A stretch of DNA of 38,115 nucleotides from Deltaproteobacteria bacterium. Lineage in GTDB: Bacteria; Myxococcota_A; UBA9160; SZUA-336. Under the pieces are notes generated by a model that was not told where the DNA came from, did not search any database, and saw only the letters and a list, made by a program, of their open reading frames with translations. The number at the start of each line of letters is the position of its first letter. Positions within the stretch are counted from its first letter, which is position 1. Location: positions 1 through 38,115 of the forward strand of contig SMWZ01000132.1 of the NCBI GenBank assembly GCA_004356455.1. The letters are read 5' to 3'. The translations under genes were made by a program, and so were the position numbers. This document shows positions 16,365 through 24,369 of this stretch, piece after piece.

Positions 16365-16447
16365 CGGCGGGTCGCAGTTCTTTCTGTACGTGATTCTTTC
16401 CTCGCCGGAAATTGGTCGCTGGCGGGTCACTTGATTACCCTTCGCCC

Positions 16448-17356
16448 GTGCCGACCTCGGGCCCAGAGCGCGGACTTGAGAGACTCCGGCTGTGTGCGGG
16501 GCTCCTCGTGGCGCTGGCGTGTCTGAGCGCGTGTGGCGCAGCTCGTCTGCCGCCGGGACGCAGCGAGCAGGCAAGAGCGGTCGCGCCTCTGGTGGCCGAG
16601 GCTGAGCGCGCGCTTGCGGAAGCGGACTACGACACGGCCGTTGCGTCCTACCGCAAGGCTTACGCGCACACACCCTGGAACCTTCGCCTCAAGCGCGCGC
16701 TCGCAGTCGCCCATGCCGAGCGCGCGGCGGCCGAGCGCGACCGGGGCGGATTCACGGGACTGCGCGCGGCGGAGCGGGATCTGGGCGCCGCGCTGGAGCT
16801 GCTACCCGATGAGCCCGCGCTGCTGCGCAGCCTGGCCGTGGTGCTGGTGGAGCAGGCCTCGCTCGAGCTGGATCCCGTACGCGCGGGGGTGCTACGGGAG
16901 ACGGCGCGGGCCCTGGCCCCGGATGTGGTGGAGGCGGCCCCGCTCGGGTCGCTCGCGCTGGAGCGGCGGCTCGAGCTGGCGTACGAGCTCGCACGAGAGG
17001 GCCGGCTCGAGGCGGCCCTGGACGATCTCGAGCGGCTGCATGCCGTGCACCCGGAGCACACCGATGTCACGCTGCTGCTGGCCCGCACCCAGGTGCGTCA
17101 GGGTGGCGAGCGGGCGGCGGCCGGTCAGCATCGGGGGGCTGGAGTCTGCTTCGAGCGCGCGCTGGAGCTGTATGCAGGCCTTGAGAACTGCGCCACCGGA
17201 GCGTGCGATACACAGGAGCTCGCGCTCGCGCACCAGAACCGGATCATCGCGTGGCTCAACGCCAACCGTCGCGATGAGGCGGGCCGTGCCCTGGAGGACG
17301 CAGAGCGCGCAGGTCTGCGCTTCCCCGAGCTTCGAAAGGCGCTGGGGGAGCACTGA
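16448..17356 (+). CDS. TPR-containing lipoprotein
   Basis: A protein of about 302 residues. From the GTG at 16448 the N-terminus has a hydrophobic core and a LSAC lipobox with Cys29 as the lipidated residue. The rest is almost all helical with TPR-like repeats: ADYDTAVASYRKAYAHTPWNLRLKRALA, AAERDLGAALELLPDEPALLRSLAVVL, REGRLEAALDDLERLHAVHPEHTDVTLLLA, and a last one near NANRRDEAGRALEDAERA. It is likely a membrane-anchored scaffold for protein contacts. An upstream TTG (16412) would place 12 more residues before the signal. No clear ribosome binding site supports either start. Confidence 0.8.
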   Translation: MPTSGPERGLERLRLCAGLLVALACLSACGAARLPPGRSEQARAVAPLVAEAERALAEADYDTAVASYRKAYAHTPWNLRLKRALAVAHAERAAAERDRGGFTGLRAAERDLGAALELLPDEPALLRSLAVVLVEQASLELDPVRAGVLRETARALAPDVVEAAPLGSLALERRLELAYELAREGRLEAALDDLERLHAVHPEHTDVTLLLARTQVRQGGERAAAGQHRGAGVCFERALELYAGLENCATGACDTQELALAHQNRIIAWLNANRRDEAGRALEDAERAGLRFPELRKALGEH

Positions 17357-17441
17357 GAACGGCCGCCGACCACGCCCAGCGGGGCCGGGTTTCGGATACC
17401 ATAGACCTCTGGGCTTCACGCTCAGCTCATGGAGGAAAGCC

Positions 17442-19085
17442 ATGCCAGTTCACGGAGGAAAGCTCGTGGGCCGGGCGCTCAAGCACGCCGGAGTCGAGTG
17501 CATCTTCACCCTGAGTGGCGGACACATCATGCCCATCTACGAGGGCGCGCTCGATGAGGGCATCCGCATCATCGACGTCCGACACGAACAGGCGGCGGTG
17601 CACGCGGCGGACGCCTGGAGCCGCCTGCGCCCGGGCAGTCTGGGTTGCGCGATCCTCACGGCCGGACCCGGGGTGACCGACGGCGTGACCGGTGTCGCCA
17701 ACGCGTGGCGGGCGAACAGTCCCATCCTGGTAATCGGCGGCCAGGGACCGCTCAACAATCTGCGGCGCGGCTCGCTGCAGGAGATGGACCACGTCTCGGT
17801 CATGCGGCCCATCACCAAGTGGGCGGATGCCTGCTACGACACCAAGCGTCTGCCTGAGTACGTGGAGATCGCGGTGCGACACGCAGTCTCGGGGATTCCC
17901 GGCCCCGCCTTTCTCGAGGTGCCGATGGACGTGCTCATGGGAGAGGCCGAGTTCGACGAGACCTGGTTTCCCAAGACACGCTGCGTGCCGCCGCGCCTGG
18001 CGCCCGACCGCAACGACGTGCTGGCAGCGCTGAAGGTTCTGCGCCACGCTCGACGGCCCGTCCTGATGGCCGGCACCGGCGTGAAGTGGTCCGGCGGCGG
18101 AGAGGCGCTGCGCCGCTTCATTCAGGAGACGCGCATTCCGACCTTCACCAACGGCATGGGTCGGGGTCTGGTGCGCTTCGACGATCCGCAGTTCTTCAAC
18201 CGCATACGTAAGGAGGCACTTAAGGGCTGTGACGTCTTCATGATCGCCGGCGTGGCGCTCGACTTCCGCCTGCGCTTCGGCCAGGCTGTGCCGCCCGACG
18301 CCAAGATCGTGCAGCTCGATGTGGAGAGCCAGCTTATCGGCCAGAACCGCTCGGCCGAGGCCTCCGTGGTTGGCAACATCGGTCTCACCTTTGAGATGAT
18401 GCTGCAGGTGATGAAGGAGGAGTCGATCCAGCTCGACTTCACGGCGCTGCGCGACGAGCTGCGCGAGCGCGAGACCGAGATCGAGGCCGGCTTCCAGACC
18501 CAGCTCGACTCCGATGAGAGCCCGGTGGATCCGCTGCGCATGTGCCGCGAGATTCGCGACTTCATCGACGAGGACACGATCCTGATCGGCGATGGTGGGG
18601 ACATCGTGGCGCAGGCCTCGAAGGTGATCCCCGTCAGGCAGGAGAACTGCTGGATGGATCCGGGGCCGCTGGGAACGCTCGGGGTGGGCATGCCCTTCGC
18701 ACTCGCGGCCCAGCTCGCCTGCCCCGACAAGAGGATCCTGATCATCTACGGCGATGGCGCCTTCGGACTGAACGGCTTCGAGTACGACACCGCGGTGCGC
18801 TTCAAACTGCCGATCGTCGGGATCGTGGGCAACGATGCGGCCTGGGGACAGATGATGCGCCCGCAGGCCCTGCTCTATGGTGAGGATCGGCTGGTGGCGA
18901 CCCAACTCAGCTACACACGCTACGACAAAGTGGTGGAGGCGCTAGGCGGTCACGGTGAGTACTGCGAGCGACCGGAGGAGATCCGGCCTGCACTCGAGCG
19001 CGCCTTCAACAGCGGCAAGCCGGCGCTCGTCAACGTCAAGCTCCGCCAGGACGTCAAGGGCATCAAAGGCAGCACCTACGTCTGA
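17442..19085 (+). CDS. ThDP-dependent enzyme, acetolactate synthase / 2-hydroxyacyl-CoA lyase family
   Basis: A 547-residue thiamine-diphosphate enzyme with the three standard domains. The catalytic Glu is in DVRHEQAAVHAADAWSR near residue 50. The middle domain carries LRHARRPVLMAGTGVKWSGG. The ThDP/Mg motif is GDGAFGLNGFEYDTAVRFKLP followed by GNDAAWGQMM, where Asp replaces the second Asn of the common GDG...NN pattern. No CoA-binding Arg cluster is obvious, so the substrate cannot be assigned; annotated relatives are usually called acetolactate-synthase-like. No small regulatory ilvH subunit is adjacent, which argues against classical branched-chain synthesis. The ATG has a strong GGAGG site 6 nt upstream. 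Confidence 0.88.
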   Translation: MPVHGGKLVGRALKHAGVECIFTLSGGHIMPIYEGALDEGIRIIDVRHEQAAVHAADAWSRLRPGSLGCAILTAGPGVTDGVTGVANAWRANSPILVIGGQGPLNNLRRGSLQEMDHVSVMRPITKWADACYDTKRLPEYVEIAVRHAVSGIPGPAFLEVPMDVLMGEAEFDETWFPKTRCVPPRLAPDRNDVLAALKVLRHARRPVLMAGTGVKWSGGGEALRRFIQETRIPTFTNGMGRGLVRFDDPQFFNRIRKEALKGCDVFMIAGVALDFRLRFGQAVPPDAKIVQLDVESQLIGQNRSAEASVVGNIGLTFEMMLQVMKEESIQLDFTALRDELRERETEIEAGFQTQLDSDESPVDPLRMCREIRDFIDEDTILIGDGGDIVAQASKVIPVRQENCWMDPGPLGTLGVGMPFALAAQLACPDKRILIIYGDGAFGLNGFEYDTAVRFKLPIVGIVGNDAAWGQMMRPQALLYGEDRLVATQLSYTRYDKVVEALGGHGEYCERPEEIRPALERAFNSGKPALVNVKLRQDVKGIKGSTYV

Positions 19086-19095
19086 AATCGGGGAA

Positions 19096-19794
19096 CTGGA
19101 GGATCCCCTCTGGGGCCCGACGGACTCCGATCCGCCGGTCGGGGGACACCCCGTCGCGAACCTGGCCTGCGCCGGACTCGCCGACGCTGCGGGCGTTTAC
19201 TTCGCGGGTGGCCGCATCGACGCGCTCGTGCTCTGTCAGGGGGCCGTGTTTCGTACGGCCGAGCCCGACTCGACGCATTTTGGCGTAGCTCAGGTGCGGC
19301 GTCTGCTGGGGGCTCTTCCGCTGCGCATCGTACACGTGGTCTTCGCTCCCTCGGCACCGCGACCCATCCTGCTGGGGCTGGTGCGTCTCGAGAACCGTGG
19401 CCCCCGCCTGCTGCGTATTCAGTACAGCGAGCTCTGGGGCGTGGAAGGCAGCGATTATCGCAGCGCCTCCGGCGCTTGCTCGTACGAGACCGCCGAAGGA
19501 ACACGCGCCCTGGCCGATGCCTCATTCGTCGTGCGCGCGCGGCCGCCGGGCTCTCCCCCCCGCAAGGGTCTGGCGCTCGATCTGGGTTTCGTGCTGCCGC
19601 CCGACTCGCGCCGTCATCTATGCTTCGCCTATGCCGCGCCGAAGCGCGGAGAGGGCCCGGAGCTCATGGTACGTGCCTGGCGCGGCGAGGCTGCGGCTGA
19701 GCTGGAGCGCAGCGTCGCCAGCTGGCTCGAGCGCTTGAAGACGGAGCCGGATCCGATCGCGGCCTACCGACGTCGCTTCATGGGCACGAGCTAG
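19096..19794 (+). CDS. Uncharacterised protein, start uncertain
   Basis: About 232 residues in an open frame directly after the ThDP gene. I recognise no family. The sequence alternates short hydrophobic strands (RIVHVVFAPS, PILLGLVRLENRG, LLRIQYSELWGV, LALDLGFVLPP) in a mainly beta-like pattern, ending in a charged helix (SVASWLERLKTEPD). There is no signal peptide in the visible part. No ATG, GTG or TTG occurs at the natural beginning. CTG 19096, 10 nt after the upstream stop, is the nearest possible initiator, and the first GTG (19228) would cut into good coding sequence. It may use CTG, or be the remaining 3' part of a longer gene. Confidence 0.55.
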   Translation: MEDPLWGPTDSDPPVGGHPVANLACAGLADAAGVYFAGGRIDALVLCQGAVFRTAEPDSTHFGVAQVRRLLGALPLRIVHVVFAPSAPRPILLGLVRLENRGPRLLRIQYSELWGVEGSDYRSASGACSYETAEGTRALADASFVVRARPPGSPPRKGLALDLGFVLPPDSRRHLCFAYAAPKRGEGPELMVRAWRGEAAAELERSVASWLERLKTEPDPIAAYRRRFMGTS

Positions 19795-19803
19795 ACTCAC
19801 TGC

Positions 19804-20481
19804 ATGACGGCGCGCACGCTCGGGCTCCTGATCTCGCTCTCGCTCTTTGTTGCGGCCGACTCGGCGCATGCCTCCGGTACGAGCGCGCTGGCGCAGGAGC
19901 TGACCCGCTCTCAGCAGGTAAACAAGCGGGTGGTGAACGTCTGGTGGCTGCCGCTCGAGTACTGGCTGGCCGCGGCGCAGGAGCTCAAGAAGCCCGCGCA
20001 GGAGATCGACGACGTGCGCAAGCTCTTCCGCTACTACCTGATCATCGCGGTGCTGGATGCCCGGGTGCTCGACGATGGCAAGCTTGAACCCGCCACGCAC
20101 GCCGAGATCGGCCCGCACCTCCAGATCCGGCGCAACGGCAAGCCGGTGGAGATCCTGCGCGATGTGGATCCGCGTGTGGCGCGTCGTGTGGGCGAGCTCA
20201 GCTACCTGCTGAAGACCTCACTTTCGATGCTGGGAGTGGGCCTGCGCATCTTCTTCCTGCCCAACATCGATGACGATGGGCGGCCGCTCTTGCAGGGCGC
20301 CTCGAGGGGTCTGCTGACGATCCGCTATGCGCCGGGCGAGGATGAGGACGCCTTCGAGTACGTCTGGCATGCGCCGCTTACGGCCGTCGCGGGACCCCAG
20401 ACCTGCCCCGACGGCGGCGAATCCCTCGAGGCACACTGGGCCTACTGCCCCTGGCACGGGATCAAGCTTCGGGGGGAGTAG
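19804..20481 (+). CDS. Secreted uncharacterised protein with signal peptide
   Basis: A 225-residue exported protein. The signal peptide covers about residues 1-24 (LGLLISLSLFVAADSAHA, cleavage after AHA). The mature part contains VNVWWLPLEYWLAAAQELKKP, LFRYYLIIAVLDARVLDDGK and a C-terminal CPDGG...WAYCPWHGIKLRG segment. That last segment looks like a zinc-ribbon remnant in which the first pair has lost a Cys. I know of no function. It starts 9 bp after the previous gene stops and is probably cotranscribed with it. A weak or absent ribosome binding site suggests coupling. Confidence 0.75.
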   Translation: MTARTLGLLISLSLFVAADSAHASGTSALAQELTRSQQVNKRVVNVWWLPLEYWLAAAQELKKPAQEIDDVRKLFRYYLIIAVLDARVLDDGKLEPATHAEIGPHLQIRRNGKPVEILRDVDPRVARRVGELSYLLKTSLSMLGVGLRIFFLPNIDDDGRPLLQGASRGLLTIRYAPGEDEDAFEYVWHAPLTAVAGPQTCPDGGESLEAHWAYCPWHGIKLRGE

Positions 20482-20604
20482 CTCGCGCCTCACCGGCCCG
20501 GCGGACGCGTGCTTTACTGATTCCGTTCTCGACCGATCAGGTCCCGGTAACCCTCGCCCCCCCGTGCGGGGAACGCACGCCGGCTCACGAGAAAGTGACG
20601 ACAG

Positions 20605-21130
20605 ATGCCCCTTTTCTTGGTCAGTCTTACCAACAATCACGACGATCCCGCGCGATCGCTGTTCCTTCTGCAGACGGACGGCCGCGCGTTCGAGTACAAG
20701 TGGGTCGACGGCCTGGAGCAGATCGATCGCAGCGGGGGTATGCGGGCAGCGTGGGGCTCTGTCGCTCCGACGAGCACTACTACGCCGCCGTCCAGGGGAA
20801 GTACCCCAGGATCCTTGTCTTCAGGGCAGGCTTAGCTTGGACAAGGTGATCAAGCTTGGCAGGAAGGGGCAGACTCAGCTCGTGGCGCGCGCGAAAGGGT
20901 ACGTGAGAGGGCTCGAGGTTTACGAGTTCGCCCTGCTGTTCGGCGAAAGCGCCTTCCGCACCGTGAGCCGAAAGGAGAAGGAGGAGAAGGAGGTCGTCCT
21001 CGTCAACTACGGACGGGAACGCCTGTGGGAGATCTCCAGCATCAACTTCCTGTGCCGAGATCACGCGGCGTCCGTCGACACCACCCTCATGGGACCCGAG
21101 GTCTACGACATTCTGCTCGTCCAGGCCTAG
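20605..21130 (+). pseudogene. Disrupted gene with two frame changes (possible beta-propeller protein)
   Basis: Three consecutive frames carry pieces that read as one protein: frame 1 from ATG 20605 (MPLFLVSLTNNHDDPARSLF ... DRSGGMRA); then, from about 20750, another frame (VGLCRSDEHYYAAVQGKYPRILVFRAGL); then, from about 20830, a third frame (SLDKVIKLGRKG ... EVYDILLVQA) to TAG 21128-21130. Both changes are in the -1 direction, as from two single-base deletions, near G-runs (20734-20738) and CAGGGCAGG. The middle piece resembles a WD/NHL-type propeller blade. The AAG/GAG-rich stretch near 20970-20995 differs in codon use from its neighbours, hinting at acquisition. Alternatives are assembly error or programmed frameshifting. 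Confidence 0.6.
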
Positions 21131-21750
21131 CTACCGGCGGCGAAGACGAGGTCGAGGTCGATGGGGACGGCCGCGGAGAGGGCTTCGTGGCCGCACACGG
21201 CCTTGAGGATGGCATGCTGTTGAGTCAGGCCGAGCTGCTCGGAGGTGAGCACCAGGGCCCGGGTATTGCGCACACGCACGCGCCGCTCTCCCTCGCGCGT
21301 CAGGCGCACGGGCACCGCTAGCTCGATGCGCGAGCCGTGGATTTCGAGCACGCCGTTGGCCACCAGCTCCACGCTGCCACCCACGGGGGGCAGCGACTCG
21401 GGCCCGCTGACGCTGTCGATGGAGAAACGCGCGAGCGGGAACTCGCGCACGTTGAAGTAGTGGGCGCTGATGTTCTGGTCCCGCTCCTTGTTGCCGGTGG
21501 ACAGGAGATCGAGCGCGACCTCCACCCAGGCGCGGCGGCCGTCGATGCTGAGTCCCCCGCGCAGGCTGGCGAAGTTGCCCGGTACCGCGACCGCGTTGTT
21601 CTTGATGCCAACGAACGAGATGACCGACTCGCCGCTCTGGAGCGTGAGCTCTCCGGATGCCGTCGATGCTCCAGACCACGGGGAGCAGCCGGAGAGCGCC
21701 AGCTGCACGCTGACCAGAAGCCCCACAACCCCCACGACTGCACGCTTCAC
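21127..21750 (-). CDS. YceI-like lipoprotein
   Basis: A 207-residue protein with a lipoprotein signal: MKRAVVGVVGLLVSVQLALSGC, lipid on Cys22. The mature part follows the YceI lipocalin-like pattern: SVISFVGIKNNAVAVPGNFASLRGG, then RDQNISAHYFNVREFPLARFSIDSV, then GVLEIHGSRIELAVPVRLTR. YceI proteins bind isoprenoid-type lipids or amides in a beta-barrel; the ligand here is unknown. The start is GTG at 21750. The stop shares CTAG 21127-21130 with the convergent disrupted gene. It follows the aminotransferase gene after 13 bp and is probably in the same transcript. Confidence 0.85.
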   Translation of the reverse strand: MKRAVVGVVGLLVSVQLALSGCSPWSGASTASGELTLQSGESVISFVGIKNNAVAVPGNFASLRGGLSIDGRRAWVEVALDLLSTGNKERDQNISAHYFNVREFPLARFSIDSVSGPESLPPVGGSVELVANGVLEIHGSRIELAVPVRLTREGERRVRVRNTRALVLTSEQLGLTQQHAILKAVCGHEALSAAVPIDLDLVFAAGS

Positions 21751-21763
21751 GGGCTCATCCTCC

Positions 21764-22954
21764 TCAATCTTTCTCGATCATTGACTCGAGCACGTCCAGC
21801 GCTCGGTCGAGCTCGTCCTCTGGAATGTTGAGCGCGGGGAAGATGCGGATCACCCGCTCCGCTGTCAGGTTGACCAGGACTCCGCCCTCGCGTGTGCGTG
21901 TGTGCACCGCCGCCGCAACGGCGGGATCGCGCAGCACCAGTCCCAGCAGCAGTCCGCGCCCGCGTACGCTCTCGACCCGATCGCAGCGCGCGTTCAAGGC
22001 CTCGAGCCGCTCGCGTACGTGTTGACCCAGGCGCGCGGCCCGCGCGATCAGTGCCTCTTCCTCGATCACGCGTAGCACCGTTACCGCAGCACGCGCGCAC
22101 AGGGGGTTGCCGGCGTAGGTCCCTCCGTGATCGCCTGGCTCGATGCTCGCCATGACGGCGTCGGTGGCCATGAAGGCCGCGATCGGCATGCCGCCTCCCA
22201 GGCCCTTGCCCAGCGTCAGGATGTCCGGCTCCACGCCGCTGTGGTCGCAGGCGAGCCAGCGCCCCGTACGGCCGATCCCCGTCTGCACCTCGTCCAGGAT
22301 CAGCAGCGCACCGGCCGCGCGGCAGGCGCGCGCGAGCCCCTCGAGATACCCATCCGGAGGAATCAGCACGCCGCCCTCGCCCTGCACCGGCTCCACGATC
22401 ATCGCTGCCACCTCGCCGTCGAGCGCGGACTCGGCCGCGGCCAGGTCGCCGTAGGGAACGAAGCGCGCCTCGCGGATGAGACTGCTCCAGCGCGCGCGGT
22501 ACTTCTCCTGGCCCAGCACTCCCATCACACCCAGCGTGCGCCCGTGGAAGCCTCCGAGCGTGGCCAGAAAGCGCGCGCGGCCGGTGGCGCGATGAGCGAG
22601 CTTGAGCGCGCCCTCGTTTGCTTCTGCGCCGCTCGAGAGGAAGAACGAGCGATGCATGCTGCCGGGCGTGATGCGGTCCAGGCGCTCCGCCAGCTCGAGC
22701 TGCGGGCGCGTATAGACGATGTTCGTGGTCTGAATGAGCGTGCGCGCCTGCTCGGCGATCGCCTCGGCCAGCGCCGGATGGCAGTGACCGATGCAGTTGA
22801 CACCCCAGCCCGCGGTCAGGTCGAGGTACTCGTTTCCGTCCACGTCCCAAACGAGCGACCCCTGCCCACGCTCGAGTGCGAGCGGCCAGCGTCGCACGCC
22901 GGGTGCAAACACCTCGTGCTCGCGCTGGACCACCGCATCGTAGGCTTCGCTCAT
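21764..22954 (-). CDS. Class-III PLP aminotransferase (acetylornithine aminotransferase-like)
   Basis: A 396-residue fold-type I PLP enzyme of the ornithine/acetylornithine/4-aminobutyrate group. Motifs: DVDGNEYLDLTAGWGVNCIGHCHP at the N-terminus, FFLSSGAEANEGALKLA (phosphate loop), GGFHGRTLG, LILDEVQTGIGRTG with the PLP-binding Asp, and LTLGKGLGGGMP with the Schiff-base Lys. Length and motif spacing fit ArgD, but no other arginine genes are nearby, so the amino donor is not assigned. The ATG at 22954 overlaps the alpha/beta hydrolase stop by 4 bp. Confidence 0.88.
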   Translation of the reverse strand: MSEAYDAVVQREHEVFAPGVRRWPLALERGQGSLVWDVDGNEYLDLTAGWGVNCIGHCHPALAEAIAEQARTLIQTTNIVYTRPQLELAERLDRITPGSMHRSFFLSSGAEANEGALKLAHRATGRARFLATLGGFHGRTLGVMGVLGQEKYRARWSSLIREARFVPYGDLAAAESALDGEVAAMIVEPVQGEGGVLIPPDGYLEGLARACRAAGALLILDEVQTGIGRTGRWLACDHSGVEPDILTLGKGLGGGMPIAAFMATDAVMASIEPGDHGGTYAGNPLCARAAVTVLRVIEEEALIARAARLGQHVRERLEALNARCDRVESVRGRGLLLGLVLRDPAVAAAVHTRTREGGVLVNLTAERVIRIFPALNIPEDELDRALDVLESMIEKD

Positions 22955-23745
22955 GATCCGGCCTCGTTTTTCAGGTAGCCGAGCACGACCCGTGTGAATA
23001 GCTCCGGACTCTCAAGATAGGGAAGGTGTCCGGCCTCGGGTATGTAGGCCAGCTCGGCTCCGGGGATGGCCTTGGCCAGCTCCTCGGCGTGCCGGGGCGG
23101 CGTGAGGCGGTCGTCGGTCCCGCTCACGATGAGCGCCCGCGTACGGAGCTTGGACAACCGCTCCAGCGCGTCGTGCCGCGCACAGGCCTGCGCCTGCAGT
23201 GCGTAGTCTCGCGGCCGCCCGGCCGACCGCGTGGCCCGCAGGTAGGCCTGAACCTGGGGGTTCGTGGTAAGGCTGTGGCTGCCCAGACACCAGAGTAGGG
23301 AGCTCTGGCGGCGCAGGTCGGCCGGAAGCTCGAGCTCCGCCATGCGGGCCCAGAGCCCGAAGATCGTCTGCAGATGGGTGTCGGGTCGAGCCGTCGTCGA
23401 GACGAGCACCAGACGTTCGATGCGCTCCGGGGCGAGCAGCGCCAGCTCCTGGGCGATCATGCCGCCCATGCTGCGGCCCACGACGTGGGCCTTCTCGATC
23501 CCCAGCCCGTCGAAGAGCTGGCACACGCGCTGTGCCAGCTCGCGGATGCTCACCGGGCCCACGAGCGGCGGACTCTGGCCGGCGCCGGGATTGTCGAAGC
23601 TGAGCACGCGGAAGCGTTGCGCGGCCGCGTCGAGGAAGGGCTGCCAGCTGGCACCCTTGCCCCCCAGACCCGCGATCAGGACCAGAGGCTCGCCCTCGCC
23701 TAGCCACCGGTGCGGTAGCAGCATCTGCTGCAGGGGTTCTTGCAT
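22951..23745 (-). CDS. Alpha/beta-hydrolase
   Basis: About 264 residues with the classical fold. The oxyanion loop is LIAGLGGKG, and the FDNPGAGQS segment follows. The catalytic triad is Ser in GRSMGGMIAQ, Asp in VSGTDDRLTPP and His in EAGHLPYLE. The overall pattern is like 3-oxoadipate enol-lactonase and related carboxylic-ester hydrolases, but the substrate cannot be predicted. ATG 23745 is taken as the start because conserved sequence (LLPHRWLGEGEPLVLI) begins soon after. GTG 23784 would add 13 residues. It is the first gene of a minus-strand group with the aminotransferase and the YceI-like lipoprotein. Confidence 0.85.
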   Translation of the reverse strand: MQEPLQQMLLPHRWLGEGEPLVLIAGLGGKGASWQPFLDAAAQRFRVLSFDNPGAGQSPPLVGPVSIRELAQRVCQLFDGLGIEKAHVVGRSMGGMIAQELALLAPERIERLVLVSTTARPDTHLQTIFGLWARMAELELPADLRRQSSLLWCLGSHSLTTNPQVQAYLRATRSAGRPRDYALQAQACARHDALERLSKLRTRALIVSGTDDRLTPPRHAEELAKAIPGAELAYIPEAGHLPYLESPELFTRVVLGYLKNEAGS

Positions 23746-23821
23746 GTGTGTGTCACTTCGCCGGGCGCATTGCGCACGCGGCACGTTGTGAGAAAGGGAA
23801 ACGGGGCTCTTGCTTCGGGAA

Positions 23822-23898
23822 GGTCCCGCCCGGCGGGCGAGGTTCGGACGAACCTACCCGCGCCGGTGGGACCGGCTACGGGAGCGGAGCACGCTCCC
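23822..23898 (+). other. Strongly folded intergenic element (candidate structured RNA or leader)
   Basis: In the gap between the divergent alpha/beta hydrolase and folB, nested complementary arms build one long hairpin. GGTCCC (23822-23827) pairs with GGGACC (23868-23873), CCGG (23830-23833) with CCGG (23863-23866), CGGG (23834-23837) with CCCG (23857-23860), and AGGTTC (23840-23845) with GAACCT (23850-23855) around a GGAC loop. A second perfect 7-bp hairpin, GGGAGCG/CGCTCCC, covers 23880-23898. There is no T-run. It matches no riboswitch or ncRNA class I know. It could be the folB leader on the plus strand, a small RNA, or a recombined repeat. Confidence 0.5.
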
Positions 23899-24012
23899 AG
23901 GCAGGTGGGTGGGTACGAGGATACTCATCGGGGCGCGCAACATAGCGGCGTAGCTCGCGCCCTGTCAAATCAGCCAGCCCTGGTGAGATTTCCGGGCTAG
24001 CATGCTCGAGGC

Positions 24013-24369
24013 GTGAAGGACGTGATCCTGCTCGATGGCATCGAGGTGCCGGCCGCGCTCGGCGTCTCGAAGGCCGAGCGCTCAATGCGGCGCCCGGTCC
24101 TGATCGACCTGGAGCTGGGCTTCGAGCTCGGCCGGGCCGGGCGCAGTGATCGGCTGGCCGACACGCTCGACTATGCCGAGATCTACCGCAGCGTCGAGGA
24201 GGTCGCGGGCACGCGCGAGCATCGTCTGGTGGAGGCGCTGGCCGAGCGCGTCGCCGCGAGCCTGCTCTCGAGCTATCCCATTACGTCGTGCACGGTCACC
24301 GTGCGTAAATTCGCCCCTGTGGCGGGCCACCTGCGGTACGCGGGGGTGCGCATCACGCGCTCGAAATAA
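24013..24369 (+). CDS. folB: Dihydroneopterin aldolase
   Basis: Converts 7,8-dihydroneopterin to 6-hydroxymethyl-dihydropterin and glycolaldehyde in folate synthesis. The 118 residues match FolB in length and pattern: an N-terminal strand ILLDGIEVPAALGVSKAER, the motif ADTLDYAEIY, the active-site Glu in EHRLVEALAERVA, and the Lys in VRKFAPV. The start is GTG at 24013; the earlier ATG at 24002 runs into a stop after four codons. The last 17 bp overlap the convergent HAD gene. About 228 bp of folded, otherwise geneless DNA lies upstream. Confidence 0.9.
   Translation: MKDVILLDGIEVPAALGVSKAERSMRRPVLIDLELGFELGRAGRSDRLADTLDYAEIYRSVEEVAGTREHRLVEALAERVAASLLSSYPITSCTVTVRKFAPVAGHLRYAGVRITRSK

Noticed and set aside
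17427-18905. 492-codon minus-strand ORF
   Set aside because: Antisense to the ThDP-dependent enzyme; its His/Asp/Val-rich composition is typical of GC-rich shadows.
23840-23856. GGTTCG...CGAACC as a tRNA T-arm
   Set aside because: Loop is only 2-4 nt, with no acceptor stem, anticodon arm or CCA context; it belongs to a larger hairpin.
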